A DNA stretch of 64,000 bases, taken from NCBI GenBank assembly GCA_963210315.1, contig OY723309.1:744001-808000 (forward strand), given 5' to 3'. Both the position numbers and the translations under genes were made by a program. This DNA is from Rhynchopus euleeides (taxonomy: Eukaryota; Euglenozoa; Diplonemea; Diplonemida; Diplonemidae). Below are positions 52,094-63,106 of this stretch, one piece after another (position 1 is the stretch's first letter; each line of letters opens with the position of its first letter). Below the pieces are notes generated by a model. The model was not told the origin of the DNA. It worked only from the letters and a program-made list of their open reading frames with translations, and made no database searches.

Positions 52094-53400
52094 CAAGGAC
52101 AAGACGCAGGCAGTGCAGGCAGCCCAATAGGCTTGCAGGGCTGCACACCGCCTGCAGCCTCGGGCGGAACAGCAACAGCAACAACAACGGGGCAGAGAGG
52201 GGCTGCCACCAGCAGCACGTTGCCGCCCCGCTCACGGCACGCCGCCCACATTGGGTTAGGCGAGGGTTCGCGTGCCGAGGCAGGGTCGGTCGGCAGCGGC
52301 GCATAGCATGCAGTGTGTGGGGTGCGGTGTGGTGTGATGTGGGTCGGTGGGTTGAGAAGGGGGTGCTACGTGTCGTCCTGTCGCAGGGTGTGCGCGCAGG
52401 CGGCAGCGTAAGGCACCCCCGTCTGCACCACCGCCCCTGCGCACGACCACGCCATCCACATCACGGCTGCTGCTATGCACCCCAGCAGAAGCACGGCCAG
52501 CAGCAGCAGGGCCACCACCAGCCGTGCAGACTGCATCAGTGCGTTCATCTGATAAGCAAACCTCTTCGCCGCGCGTCTCTGCCTGTGGTGCAGCGTGCGG
52601 TGCCCGCTCCGCTTCTTCTTCTCTGGCGGAGCCTTGCTGCCCTTCTTCGGCAGCGGTGTCTTCTTCGGGATGAAGAGGCGCTCGGTGTACACCCACTCCG
52701 CCTCGCACACCGTCAGGAAGAGCACCGTGTTGGCACGCAGGTCTGCACGCACCCTGCGGTACTCCTGCAGCACGAGCTCCGCCACACGTGCGGACTTGCA
52801 GAAGACGTGCAGCACCTGCCGCTTGAACTCAGGGTACACCACCGCGCTTGTCGAGTTCAGCACACCCTGCAGCTTCTTCCGCACCAGGCGCTGTGCCTCG
52901 CGCTCCGTGAAGCGCTCGTTCCCGGCGTAGTGGAAGGCGCGCGTCACCGACACACCCACCGTCTCCCCGTCCAGCGTGCACACGTAGTCCGTGATGGGGG
53001 AGTTGGGCGGCCAGTACCACGCCTGCATCTCTGTCGCCAGCAGCCGCGCCCCGAACGCCCGCTTCAGGATCTCCACCGACATCACCTCTGAGCGCACGCT
53101 CGCTCCCCCCGCGTTCGGCACGTCCCGCACCGCCAGCCCGTCCTCAGACAGTGCGACACGGTCGAACGACGTCCCACCCACACCGTGGCTCGCCTCTGCA
53201 CCTGCACCTGCCCCCGCACCGCTCGGCAGGTACACCTTGCTCACAGCAACACACGGACGCCGCACGTCGCCCGCAAGTGTCTCATGCACACGCTTCACGC
53301 TCGCCGTCGGCAGCTCAAGCGTGAAGCTGTTGTGCATGTGCCGCGGGTTCACACCACGCTTGCCCAGCGAACGCAGGCAGTCCAGAACCCGCGTCGGACG
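52094..53400. repeat. Segmental duplication, copy 2 (pairs with 25103-26400)
   Basis: Same content and orientation as copy 1, 27 kb away. Differences are a replaced patch at about 52516-52609 and a few single bases. Confidence 0.95.
52366..53337 (-). CDS. Membrane-anchored protein of unknown function, paralogue 2
   Basis: 323 residues from the shared ATG 53337 to TAG 52366, nearly identical to paralogue 1 except for a basic patch before the membrane anchor (SGHRTLHHRQRRAAKRFAYQ in place of QQRKPRSRRHPPTFAEQLQQ), which is 3 codons longer here. The frame is open upstream to about 53694 without an ATG. A separate ATG at 53809 in another frame starts a plausible Ala-rich N-terminus that would join it by a frameshift near 53650-53690, so the true start is unsettled. 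Role unknown. Confidence 0.68.
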   Translation of the reverse strand: MHNSFTLELPTASVKRVHETLAGDVRRPCVAVSKVYLPSGAGAGAGAEASHGVGGTSFDRVALSEDGLAVRDVPNAGGASVRSEVMSVEILKRAFGARLLATEMQAWYWPPNSPITDYVCTLDGETVGVSVTRAFHYAGNERFTEREAQRLVRKKLQGVLNSTSAVVYPEFKRQVLHVFCKSARVAELVLQEYRRVRADLRANTVLFLTVCEAEWVYTERLFIPKKTPLPKKGSKAPPEKKKRSGHRTLHHRQRRAAKRFAYQMNALMQSARLVVALLLLAVLLLGCIAAAVMWMAWSCAGAVVQTGVPYAAACAHTLRQDDT

Positions 53401-53809
53401 GCTGGGCCGTGCGCGCTGCTCAACAACGCGGTCGACACGGTCGGGGCCCTGCTGGCAGTAAGCCGTGGCGCAGGCCGCCGCACAGACCTGGTACTCCTGT
53501 GCCCGTGCCTGTATAGCAGGTGCGCTCTCGTTGCGTCCCAAATAGGCCTCCACTGCCGTGCCAGCTATCAGAGGACCTTGACGGCGATCGACTTTCCGTC
53601 CACACGTTCCCCTCTCCGTGTTCGGAGCAGCGATGAACCCACGACTGGCCAACGCAGGCCGAGGCGGCGGCGGCCGCCGGCGCCCCCTCGACGTTCAGGG
53701 CCGCTGCGGCCGCCGGCTCTGCAGCCCTGGCGCGGGCTTTCATTCTCATCGGATTATTCGGTATGAGAGCCGATTTCGAGGCGGCCGCTGCGTGATTGTT
53801 GTCAACCAT

Positions 53810-54626
53810 GGTTGTCTGTCTGCTGCGGTGTGACCGGATGTAGGCAACGGACAGAGCGAGTGGCTTGCGGCGCTGCGACTGCTGCTGCTGGTGTGGACGA
53901 GGATGGCTCCTTCAAACTCAAGGACTTAGAGGTGTAAACCCCTGCCAAACGGGGTGTGGTGTGTGTGGGGGCACCGACAGCAAACACTGTGCAGACGTTG
54001 CGGTGTGAGTGCTGAACACGGGAGGGGGGGCATCGCTCTGAGCATACTTGCTTCATCTTCATGCGATATGACACCCGGAAGGGGCCTTCGCAAAACAGCC
54101 GGAACACCTGCACTGCAGAGTATGCGCATCATATGCAAAACAGAAACGGGAACAGGTGCTGTCACTACGAGCAGGGCTTTTTTGAAAAACTGGGGGCCCT
54201 CACTCAGCGCCCTTGTGTGTCTTTCGCAGCCACCTTTGGCGTGTCTTTCTGAGCGAAAGCCCCCACTGCACAACACGATGGAGAAGTGGGTTGACACACT
54301 CAACGATACTTCGTGCAGTTCTTGTGTGAGCCAGGGGGCGTAACGCCGTCGTTTCGGAAAGGCGGAACTGCCCGCAACACATTGTTTCGGGTTACACACC
54401 TCCTGACACGCACAACGCGGAACAGTTTCAATTTTTGGAAGAAGCTTTGGTCGTACTCCGAGCATCTGGGCCACCACAGAGAGAGGATCACTTGGCACAA
54501 GCCCGCCTGGCCACAAGGAGCCACAGCCTCGTCCAACTGGCACACACCCACCACACCACAAGGCCTCCTCGTGTCTCCGTTCTTGCGAAGAAGCAGGAAC
54601 CAGACCACCGTGCCTTCCACCCCCCG
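53810..54626. other. Intergenic; holds MITE P2
   Basis: No gene seen apart from MITE P2 at 54192-54264. Confidence 0.5.
54192..54264. mobile_element. MITE P2 (73 bp), ACT target duplication
   Basis: Ends GGGGGCCCTCACTCAG and, inverted, GGGGGCTTTCGCTCAG, flanked by ACT on both sides (54189-54191 and 54265-54267). Related to P1 at 39148 by terminal sequence and target. Confidence 0.8.
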
Positions 54627-55955
54627 TCACTGCGGCGTCACCCCATCAGGTGTCTCCTTTTCAAACCCACGCATCTCCGACAGAGACGACACCGACACCT
54701 GCTTGGTGAGGCCCAGGTCCCCTGGGAATTCCCCAGGACAGGCGGCGTCCACCGACCCACGCGACTTACACAGCCAGAAGACGACGGACGCTGAAGCGGA
54801 GACTATCGCTGCCGCAGAGCCCAGGGCGATGAGGGCGATGGCCCACCCCTTGAGGCCGCCGCTGCCCTCCCCATCTCTGGGGTCATCGAAAAAACACCCG
54901 AGGAGGGGCGCCCTCCTGCAGAACGCCTCTTAGCAGCAGGACACCCTCCGGAAGCATGACCCTGACGCAGCCTCGCCCTTGTCACAGGGCGTCGACCCCA
55001 GCGAGTGGTATTTGGGGCAGACAGGCTCCTCGCTGCAGCACGGCTGCACCTCGGGGACACAGCCGTAGTTCGCACCCGAAGTGGTGCAGTTCATCCCCAA
55101 GCTACGGCAGGGCCCTGTCGCGCAAGCGTCATTCGGAAGCTTCTGGCAGATGCGCTGGACACAGCAGGATGTCAGCGTGATGCAGGAGCCGGTGCACTTC
55201 TGCACCTCTTCGTAGTTCCCATTGTCGTCACAGGTCTGCGGTTTGTACCCAGGGTCTGTGGTGTTGCAGCACGGCTCAACACACGTCGCAGGGTGTGTCC
55301 GGTTTGCAGAGCACACCATGCCCCCGCCACACCTCGCAGATGCGCATGTCGGGGTTGCTGGCTGCACGACAGCTGGGACGGCAAGCTCCTCCCTGCAGAA
55401 GATCTCCGTGCAGCACATACTGACCCTGTGACATTTGCCACTCAGGTGCTCTGCCTCCCCACAAGGCAAGGAGGAGGAGGAGCGGTGCGTGCGTGGGCAT
55501 ACAGGCATGGCACGGCAGCAGGCCTGGGGCATGGCACTGCAGAGGAAGGGCGGCCGCCCTGCGGCAGGGAGCGGGTCGGTGGTGCAGAGCTCGTTGCGGC
55601 TGCAGGGCGACGTGGCACATGGGTCCCTGGCACGCTTCCTGCAGGAGGTGCGCTGGCAGCACACCTCCTCCAGGCGGCACGTGCGCTGCGCTGCCTCGCC
55701 CTCGGAGCAAGGCACGTCGGATGCTGTCTCGTCCTGCTGGCACTGCGGCGACTCCGCACACCTGAGGCAGTCTGTGCACATGTATGTCATGCAAGGGCGC
55801 TGGGTGCACGGCATCGCAATGCACTGCTGCCCAACATCACACAGCCCCCTGGCACACTCACCCTGCGCAGCGTAAATGTGTGGGCCGGCATCCACAGGAG
55901 GCATGTGCCCCATGGGCATGGTTGCCAGCAGGAGGCTGAGGGCAGATGCCAGCAT
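54627..55955 (-). pseudogene. Cys-rich type I membrane protein with an in-frame TAA
   Basis: ATG 55955 begins a signal peptide (MLASALSLLLATMPMG). Then come about five repeats of a Cys pattern, each with a CC.xxxC core (VCCQRTSC, MCCTEIFC, SCCVQRIC). At 54932-54930 a TAA interrupts the last repeat exactly where the others have Gln, Thr or Val (SCC-stop-EAFC). The same frame continues through GWAIALIALGSAAAIVSASA, a membrane segment, and a hydrophilic tail to TGA at 54627. Full length 442 codons. Without readthrough the product is 341 residues, secreted and unanchored. Could be a pseudogene, a readthrough gene or a sequencing error. Confidence 0.72.
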
Positions 55956-56484
55956 CGTGCAACGGGTGGGGGATGATGGGTGCTGTCGCTGGCTCGAATG
56001 GACGAGAACCGAGCTGGCGTGTTCTCCTGGTCGAAGTGTTCTCCTGTTGTGTGGGGGGGCCGTGGAGGGTGGCTTTGCTGTAGAATGCCTTGACAACACC
56101 CATAGGGCTCACACAGGGGAAATCTGCAAAATCACCACGCCGCACACCACCAGGCAAATTCGGCAGATTTGAACGCAAAGCCCCTGCGACAGGGGAGAGA
56201 TGGGCCTATCCTGCTTGACATCCAGACGCGCCGCACACACACACATTACAATACAATGGATGCCTCACACCTGTGGTCCATGGAATCTATGTCGGATTGT
56301 TGCAAGATATTCACAGAAAGTACAGGGCCACCTGGAGCCTGCCACATGCACACAGCCAACACCAACGGGTTTGCGGGTCTCGGCAGCACACAACGGCACA
56401 ACCCCCAGCCTTGCTGCCACCATGCCGGTGAGAATGAGAAGCGACACACACAACCCCCCAGGGTCACGCTATTTTCATTTTTTT
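55956..56484. other. Intergenic, no gene seen
   Basis: About 530 bases with no recognised feature. Confidence 0.5.
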
Positions 56485-58458
56485 TCACGTCTTCCACTTC
56501 CCGGGCGACTTTGCGCGCGACGCCTTCGCCTGCAGCCTGGTGAGCCGCTGAAACGTCGACTGCGTATCTGACGCCTGCGACAGCCTCCGCGCACGATCCG
56601 CGGGGAGCCCGCCAGCAGCACCCCCTCCACCCGCCGCCCCGCCTGCACCTCCCCCGCCCACCGCAGCTATGTAGTGCCGCGACTGGCTGGGCGAGACACG
56701 CGACGCCGCAGACGCTGCGGACACCGCCCTCCCCGCAGACCCCGACGCAACCGACACTGCGGCAGGCCTCTCCCTCTCGGGAAGGGACTCCGGGCTGTAC
56801 CTTGCCTCACCGGTGGTGGTGGTGGTGGCAACACCGCTGCCACCACCACCACCACCCCCTGCAAACCTCTTCTCATACTCAGAGAGGAGGCTGTCCAGAT
56901 CAGAGGCAACCTTCAGGGCCTGCGCGGTGTCCTTCATCCCCCGCGCTCTCTCCAGCGTAGTCTTCAGCCTGGCGTGCCTCCTCCGGAGGTCTTCGTGCGG
57001 AGGGGGAGGTGGTGGTGGCGGCATTTGCACCTGCGGGATGCAGTGCTCAGGGAGGCCTCGAGGGGCCCCACCCCCCACACCCCCTCCCCCTCCGCCAAAC
57101 CGCCGCTCCTGCACAGCACCCTCCTCGAAGAAGTTGTGGGTGTGGGGGGCGTAGGGTGTGCCGCCTGCCGGGGGTTCCGGGGGGGTCGCGGTGCGGTCGA
57201 GCCGCTCAGCCTCGGCGCGTCGCATGCGCTGCAGCGCGGTTTCCGCCTCGACTCCCCCTGGTGGTGGGGCGTGTGCCGGAGGCGGGGGTAGCGGGGGGGG
57301 AGCCGCGCCGCCCCCTCCGTGCCGGAGGGCCTCCTCCTCCATCTCCGCCACGACGTCATCCAGCCCCTCGGAGAAGCCGTGGTGCACCATGGACATCTTC
57401 GCGGCACGCACCTCAGCCTCTGCGGCGCGGTGCTCCGCGTCGTCTGCCCTGCCCCTCGCCAGCTCCAGCTGGATCCCCTCGGCGCGAGTCGTCGGGAATC
57501 TCTCGAACCCAGCATCCCCGGCAGGGCCCAGACCAGAGGATGGGCCTACAGCGCTGGGGCCACGCGGTTTAGCCAACACCGACGACATGATGGTATTCCT
57601 CTGTGTGGCAAGCATCTGCTCGCGCTGCACGGTTTCTCGGTACAACCGCTGCACAGACTCCTGCCGGGCAAACGGCGAAACCGGGAGAACCTCCTGCTGC
57701 TGCGCCTGATGGGCTGCCTCCGAGCTGAGGTGGTGTGCCCCATGCGGCGACCCGTGGGGGTGGTGGGGGTGGTGGTGGTGGTAAGCCCCGCCGCTCCCCA
57801 GGGCCAGCCCCACAGCCAGCCTGGAGCGGACCGTCGCCACCATGTCGGAGAGAGGAGTGGGGAGGCGGGCCCCCCGCAGCAGGATGAGGAACTCCGTGAA
57901 GTCGATCCTGCCGCGCGGGTTGAGGTGGGCGACCTTCAGCAGCTCGCGCCTCTCTTGGGTTGGCTGGGTCGGGCACATCTCCAGGAGCAGGCTGTCGAGG
58001 TCGTGGGGGTGGAGCGCGGTGGAGACTTCGTCAAGCCCGTATGCGAAGAGCTCCTCATACATCGCCAGGGCGGCTGCGCCGCCAGCGAGGCGCATGGCAA
58101 GCTCCTGCTGGTCGACATCTGCCCCGGTGTGGCTGTCGGCAAACATGAGGAAGCGCCTCCTCCGTGCATCACGGAGACCGCGGATGAGCTCGCGCCCCGT
58201 TTCACCCACCTCCTCCGCCTTGAGCCTGAAGGATATGCTGCGCATGAGTGCGATGAACTCATCCTCCGACAGCCAGCCCTTTCCTTTGGCGTCCATCTTC
58301 CCCACCACCTCCTGGATCCGGGGGACTGCCATGTGCGGGTTGAGCACCCTGCAGACATCCAGCAGGTCCTCACCTGTGTCGACGCGGTCCTCCGGCCCGT
58401 CGGAAAGGAGGCCGAAGAGCTGCCGGTATACATCCGTCGTGGTGACGGCGTGCCCCAT
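56485..58458 (-). CDS. EF-hand-like protein with long disordered and coiled-coil tail
   Basis: 657 residues, ATG 58458 to TGA 56485. The first 200 residues resemble a calmodulin-like array with mostly degenerate loops: DAKGKGWLSEDE (about 58-69), DSHTGADVDQQE (about 109-120, closest to a working loop) and NPRGRIDFTEF (about 185-195). Next is a His-rich stretch (YHHHHPHHPHG), then probable coiled coil (VQRLYRETVQREQML, ELARGRADDAEHRAAEAEVR) and long Gly/Pro/Ser-rich tracts with a second coiled coil (DLRRRHARLKTTLERARG). Probably cytoskeletal or flagellar by architecture; that is inference. Confidence 0.7.
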   Translation of the reverse strand: MGHAVTTTDVYRQLFGLLSDGPEDRVDTGEDLLDVCRVLNPHMAVPRIQEVVGKMDAKGKGWLSEDEFIALMRSISFRLKAEEVGETGRELIRGLRDARRRRFLMFADSHTGADVDQQELAMRLAGGAAALAMYEELFAYGLDEVSTALHPHDLDSLLLEMCPTQPTQERRELLKVAHLNPRGRIDFTEFLILLRGARLPTPLSDMVATVRSRLAVGLALGSGGAYHHHHPHHPHGSPHGAHHLSSEAAHQAQQQEVLPVSPFARQESVQRLYRETVQREQMLATQRNTIMSSVLAKPRGPSAVGPSSGLGPAGDAGFERFPTTRAEGIQLELARGRADDAEHRAAEAEVRAAKMSMVHHGFSEGLDDVVAEMEEEALRHGGGGAAPPPLPPPPAHAPPPGGVEAETALQRMRRAEAERLDRTATPPEPPAGGTPYAPHTHNFFEEGAVQERRFGGGGGGVGGGAPRGLPEHCIPQVQMPPPPPPPPHEDLRRRHARLKTTLERARGMKDTAQALKVASDLDSLLSEYEKRFAGGGGGGGSGVATTTTTGEARYSPESLPERERPAAVSVASGSAGRAVSAASAASRVSPSQSRHYIAAVGGGGAGGAAGGGGAAGGLPADRARRLSQASDTQSTFQRLTRLQAKASRAKSPGKWKT

Positions 58459-60326
58459 GGTGCGGTGTCACACACACACCCCCAGAGGGGGTGGTGGTGG
58501 TGCGGGGCACTGTGGGTGGTGTGGTGGGGGCATGTTGTTTGGAACAGAGGGTGTGGTGAGGTAGAATGTAGAAGCGGTTGTTCCACGGCATTAAAATATC
58601 CACGTGTGGGAGGGGGAGAGGGGTTGGGGAGGCGGAGGAGGGGCGGGGTGAGCCACCACGCCACTCTGAAGCAGTGACTTCTTCCGGCGATAAGGATAAC
58701 AACAAAAATTATCTCGCCGGTTGCGCCGAGCTTGCCACCTGGCGCTGCTGAGATGAGGGGTGCTGCACAGACCCCAGACACATACACGTGAAAGCACATT
58801 TTGCAGCAACGGAGGGGGTGGGGGGCATTTGATGCGATGCACACAGCTGCCACAGGCGGCCTGTTGAGCCGTACCCACCTGGCTTGCACATCGGCGCAGC
58901 AGGCCAGGAGGAGACGTGCCTCGCAACTCTTAGACAGCCCTGTCTGTCCAGTGTGAGGTGCAATGCAATGCAATGCACTGCACTGCCACTGGGTTACGTT
59001 TCTTTGTTAGATATGCACACTGCCAAACAGTGCCATCAGGCACCCTCACCTGCAGTGGTGTAGAGGGCTGTCTCCGGAGTCTATCGAATCGCACGTCCCC
59101 TGCTGGCAGCAGCCGAATTGCCTGGTGGCTCGGTTGTTTGGAACTTGGAAGTTGTTTGCAATGGTTTTTTTTTTGTGCGGCCTGTGTGGTTGTCTTCGTC
59201 GTTTGTCTTCTTCGACCGGACATCCCCTTCTTCTGGAGACACCGATCTACACCATGAACCTCGAGCTGATGCTGGAGCTTTCGGGAGCCTCTGCGAGTGG
59301 GTGGCCACGTTTTCTTTGGTGGACGCACCCAAAAGAAAATAAAGAAGTAGAAAAAACCCGAAAAGAGGTCGAGGCACCCGCTCCACTCCAGCACCATGGG
59401 GCTGAGGTTCACGGATCACACAGGTGAGGATCAGTCCTCTGTGAGGCGCTTATCCTGAAGACGTACCAGTTCCCCGGTCGGTCTCCAGAAACTCGGGCCG
59501 CGTCTGGCGCTGTATCGCCTCGGCGGGGCTGTCGTCCCTTACAGTCTTTTCTGTACGAGGTTTTCCACAGGCTGCACACCTGCCCCGCGGCTGTGTGGCA
59601 GTCTTCGCGGAGTGCAATGCGAAGGTCTGGCCTGACGTGGTGTGACTATTTAGACTCCAGGTGTCTCCACCCATCCTGGTCTGGGGAGCCTCGGTACCCA
59701 AGCAGTTTTCGGTCATGCCCTGGACCACGGCCGTGCTAGACTCCTGGTGCAGGCACCCGTCATGGTCCGGGGACGGCCCCCCCAGGCAGTTTAACGTCTT
59801 ACCCAGGACGTGGTGCGAGGTGCCAGGAATGGTAGGCCTATAAAAAGAAAGGGTAATATCCCCCGTTTCCACTAAAAAAAGAACAGCAGATATGAGGGCG
59901 GGGTTCCACCGAGGCAGAGACAGCAGACGACGGTGTTGCGAGATTGGGGGGGGGGGGGTTTTGAAACCGTCTGCAAAAGTAAATTGCAGAGGCATTCTGA
60001 TTCACAGAGGTTGGACGGGGGATGACGATGTGGCATGGCGTACGCTGCCACCCGCTTGGCCATGCCCAGAGGCGCACGTGCCGGTGGGAGGGCATCAAAA
60101 CAAACAAAAGGCGGCACGGTGACCCCCAACACTCAACCTACGACACATCTCTTGCGCTCTCTACAACACCATCATTTGGTGGTGAGGTGAGGGTGCAGAG
60201 GAAGGGCTGAAGCAGGTGATGGGTGTGTTCGAGCCTGAAACGACAAAAAAAAGGGTTGTTTGAAAAAGCAAAAACCCCGCATATCTGGCGATGGTATCGC
60301 GGAGATCGGGTGGCATCACTCTGTTA
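58459..60326. other. Intergenic, with one imperfect tandem repeat
   Basis: No firm gene. A minus-strand frame (59450-59995) spans the imperfect tandem repeat at 59651-59808 and reads NCLGG.P..DGC-like text twice, but lacks other support. Confidence 0.45.
59651..59808. repeat. Imperfect tandem duplication, about 90-bp unit
   Basis: ACTCCAGGTG..CACCCATCCTGGTCTGGGGA and ACTCCTGGTG..CACCCGTCATGGTCCGGGGA share spacing, each followed by CCCA.GCAGTTT. Confidence 0.6.
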
Positions 60327-60761
60327 TCATGCGCACGTGGTCTCGCACCCATTCGTCTGGCATGTCTGGCCCTCAGGGCACGTCACACCGATGCAGGACT
60401 TCACGCAGGTCCGCACGAATTCTTCCTCGTTTTCCTGCACACGGGGGCCGCACACGTTGCCAGCCTCGCAGTCGCGCGAGAAGACGACATTCGCGTTGTC
60501 ACCCACCATCACTTCCTTCATGCACTGCTCGCCGCAGGCGGACTTGGCGTTGGGGCACTCGCTGGCGAAGGGGCAGGGGAGGTTCGTGCAGCGCAGGTCG
60601 TCCTTTCCGGCGCAGTAGCACAGGTTGCAGCTCTTCAGGCCCTCGTTCTTCCCGAAGTAGTGATTTGCCACGGTGTGCCCGCACTCCAGCTGGCAGGCGT
60701 ACAGGTCGTTGGCAGCAGTGCCCACAGCCAGCACCACCATCATGAGAGCCACGCAGCGCAT
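60327..60761 (-). CDS. Small secreted Cys-rich protein (VWC-like)
   Basis: 144 residues from ATG 60761 to TGA 60327. Signal peptide MRCVALMMVVLAVGTAA. The mature part has about 20 Cys. The first half (CQLECGHTVANHYFG, then SCNLCYCAGKDDLRC) has the spacing of a von Willebrand type C-like module: C..CxC then C....C. The second half has short CxxxC knots (CVKSCIGVTCPEGQTC). Probably an extracellular disulphide-rich protein. An upstream ATG-less extension to 61022 is open but unlikely. A pyrimidine-AG acceptor (CCCTTCTCCCAG) lies 33 nt upstream. Confidence 0.72.
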   Translation of the reverse strand: MRCVALMMVVLAVGTAANDLYACQLECGHTVANHYFGKNEGLKSCNLCYCAGKDDLRCTNLPCPFASECPNAKSACGEQCMKEVMVGDNANVVFSRDCEAGNVCGPRVQENEEEFVRTCVKSCIGVTCPEGQTCQTNGCETTCA

Positions 60762-62499
60762 TTTAGGATTTGTGTTGGGGTTGGTGTGTGTTGGTCTGGG
60801 AGAAGGGCGTGTCGGGTGGGTTGGAGTGTGCGTTGTGTGTCGGTACTGAACGCTCCCCAAGCGTACAGTGCGAAAAGATGTCCGTCCTGCCGAATAGCCT
60901 GGGCTATACATCTGTGCACGGCACACACAGACATCAGTAAGTGTTGCCGCACCGGCCACAGCATCAATAGCAACAACAATCACTTTGCGAAATTGTGTGA
61001 CAGAGTCGCTAGTTTCTACCAAAGAGAACTCACGCGATCAGCAGCGGGTGGGGGGTGGGGTGGGGTCCGGAGAGGGAGCTGGGGCTGTTGGCGAAAGGAA
61101 GCTTTGCCACGCGCAACAAGCAGATACGAAAGTTTGCTTTGAGCGCTGGGCTCTTTCTGTTGACAACATACACCCCATGGCACGCCAAGGGCCCACGCCG
61201 TGGTGGGTGCACGAGATAATAAGCTTTTTTTTTGGTTTAGTTTGGTTCGTTCTGTCTCTTTCGAAAACACTATATATTGCAGGGTCGCCGCAGGCCGCAC
61301 CCCGCCAGATAACTCGGTCCAAGCCTTATACCGATCCTATGAGCCCGTTGGCTTGCAGGCCGGGTCGGCTCAGCCACGATGTACACTAACACTCCATACT
61401 TTGCCAGAAGGCACAGCGAACCTCGATTGGAGACACAGCCTGTAGATAATGCTGATGACAGCCAACCGTTCGGCTCACACAACATGCGTCCCGTTCCCCC
61501 CTCCAGCCCACCCCACCCCCGACAAATGCGACTAAATTGGAAACGATACAGGGATGGAAACACACCATAACACACCGGAACACTGCTCCTTCCCGATCCT
61601 TCCCTGCTCCACACACCCACTCGGCGCCGGAGTCTCGACTGTGTCTTACTGCGCACCCGAGTTCAAGAAAGGGATGTCCAGATTCTTTGACGAGACGAGA
61701 CTCGGCGACTTGAAAATCTGTCTCAACAAACGACTCGTCGTCTCGGGGGACAAAAAACCGGAACGATACTCATGGGCATCCCCCCCTCTCGGCCTTCCCG
61801 AGACAGGTGGCCATGTCGCCGTGGGCAAGATGGCCTCTGCGCCAAACCGTGTGTCACTTTCCGACCTATCTTATGCGAGGTGCCCCAATTTTTCCAGGCC
61901 GACGAGGCCGGTCCGGGCACACCCAACAACAAAAAAGGTCAAAACACACACACACACCACACCGGGCTTAGCTTGCGCAAAGCCCCACACTCAAACATCC
62001 CTTCCCGACTTCGAAACACGTTCACACTCCGGCAGAGTGGGTTTTGGGGGGGGGGGTCTTCAAGACCCTTGGGGTTGCAACGGGACCAAGCCTTTACGGC
62101 CAGGTCTAAAGCAGTGCCTTGGGGGGGTGGGGTGAGTGAAGCTGCCTGCGTCGGACATGCTGCCCACTCGTCACCCACCTCCGGGCTGGCCAAACAGACA
62201 ACAACAGACGAAGCAGCGGTAAGAGGGAAGAGAGGGCTGGACGACCTGCCACCAGGAGCGTACCCGCCAGGGCCCGAGCAGCCATGGCACTTTGCGGGAG
62301 GGGAGCGGGTGGGGTGAGGAGGGACTGCCGCATAACATGGCATGGCGAGAGAGTGCCGCAGGAGGCAGTAGTATCGTGGGGGCGTTATCATTTGAACCTT
62401 TTGGGATGGGGGGAGGAGGGGAGGGCGAGGGGGGGGGGGGTTGGGGGGAGGGTCGGGGAGGGGCAGACGTGCAGCACGCCGTGTCGGTACATCTCCCCC
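60762..62499. other. Intergenic, no gene seen
   Basis: No recognised gene. AC-rich and G-rich simple tracts (61930-61965, 62040-62056). Confidence 0.5.
60794..60807 (-). promoter_or_regulatory. Candidate trans-splice acceptor of the VWC-like gene
   Basis: Minus strand ends CCCTTCTCCCAG 33 nt before the ATG at 60761. Inferred from pattern. Confidence 0.35.
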
Positions 62500-62724
62500 C
62501 CCCCCCCTAGGCCCTTGCATAGCCCCCGATTTTCTGTCACAAAACCAAATTTTGGCCATTTTTCGATTTTTGGGTCCAAAATACCCCCCAAAACACCACC
62601 AAATGACTTTTGTGGGTCTCTCCCACCTGTTTCCCACCCTTCCACCCCAATTTTCCAGCTTTTTTGGGGATTTTTTGGGTATTTTAGTGGGAAAAAGCCC
62701 ATCCATTAGGGCGCTTTTCTCCCG

Positions 62725-63006
62725 TTATTCACCCAGAAAATTCACAAATCCACGTTTGAGTATGGTTGGTACCTCAGCACCTAGTTCTGCTGCAAATTCC
62801 TGCAGTTCATTCCTTGTCAAGGGATACAGAATCCCTTCTTGGCGATTCTTGAGTCTGACAACATTGAATTCTGCCAGACTGTCTGCCCGGCTGTCGGATC
62901 TCGGCTGCAGCTGAGTGTGCTTGTGCGGGCCCGTTTTCTCGTTCCAGAGTTTTGCCCTGCCATCGTCACCCTGCTGTTTGCCGCCTTCTCCTAGCCCCTC
63001 TTTGTC
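62725..63006 (-). pseudogene. Coding remnant with SAP-like motif
   Basis: An ATG-less minus-strand frame bounded by stops reads LAEFNVVRLKNRQEGILYPL, then LTRNELQEFAAELGAEVPTI and LKRGFVNFLGE. The last part fits a SAP-type DNA-binding helix-extension-helix (LT..EL..........LK...I). Likely the C-terminal end of an element-encoded protein; upstream part not seen. Confidence 0.4.
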
Positions 63007-63106
63007 CTACAGACACACCGGTGTCACACATGGGTCTCTTCTGCGGGCACTGCACCTGATGCCATGTTCATCTCATAGTGTGTGCCCACTTTGTCGGTAT
63101 ATGCTA

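Noticed and set aside
54930-54932. Reassignment of UAA to a sense codon in this genome
   Set aside because: The channel and SOUL genes both terminate at TAA in sensible places, and TAG and TGA also act as terminators in other genes of the window.
59450-59995. 181-codon minus-strand frame as a real gene
   Set aside because: It depends on an imperfect tandem repeat for its apparent motif, has no signal or domain, and its start lies in a G-run. Kept only as a repeat.
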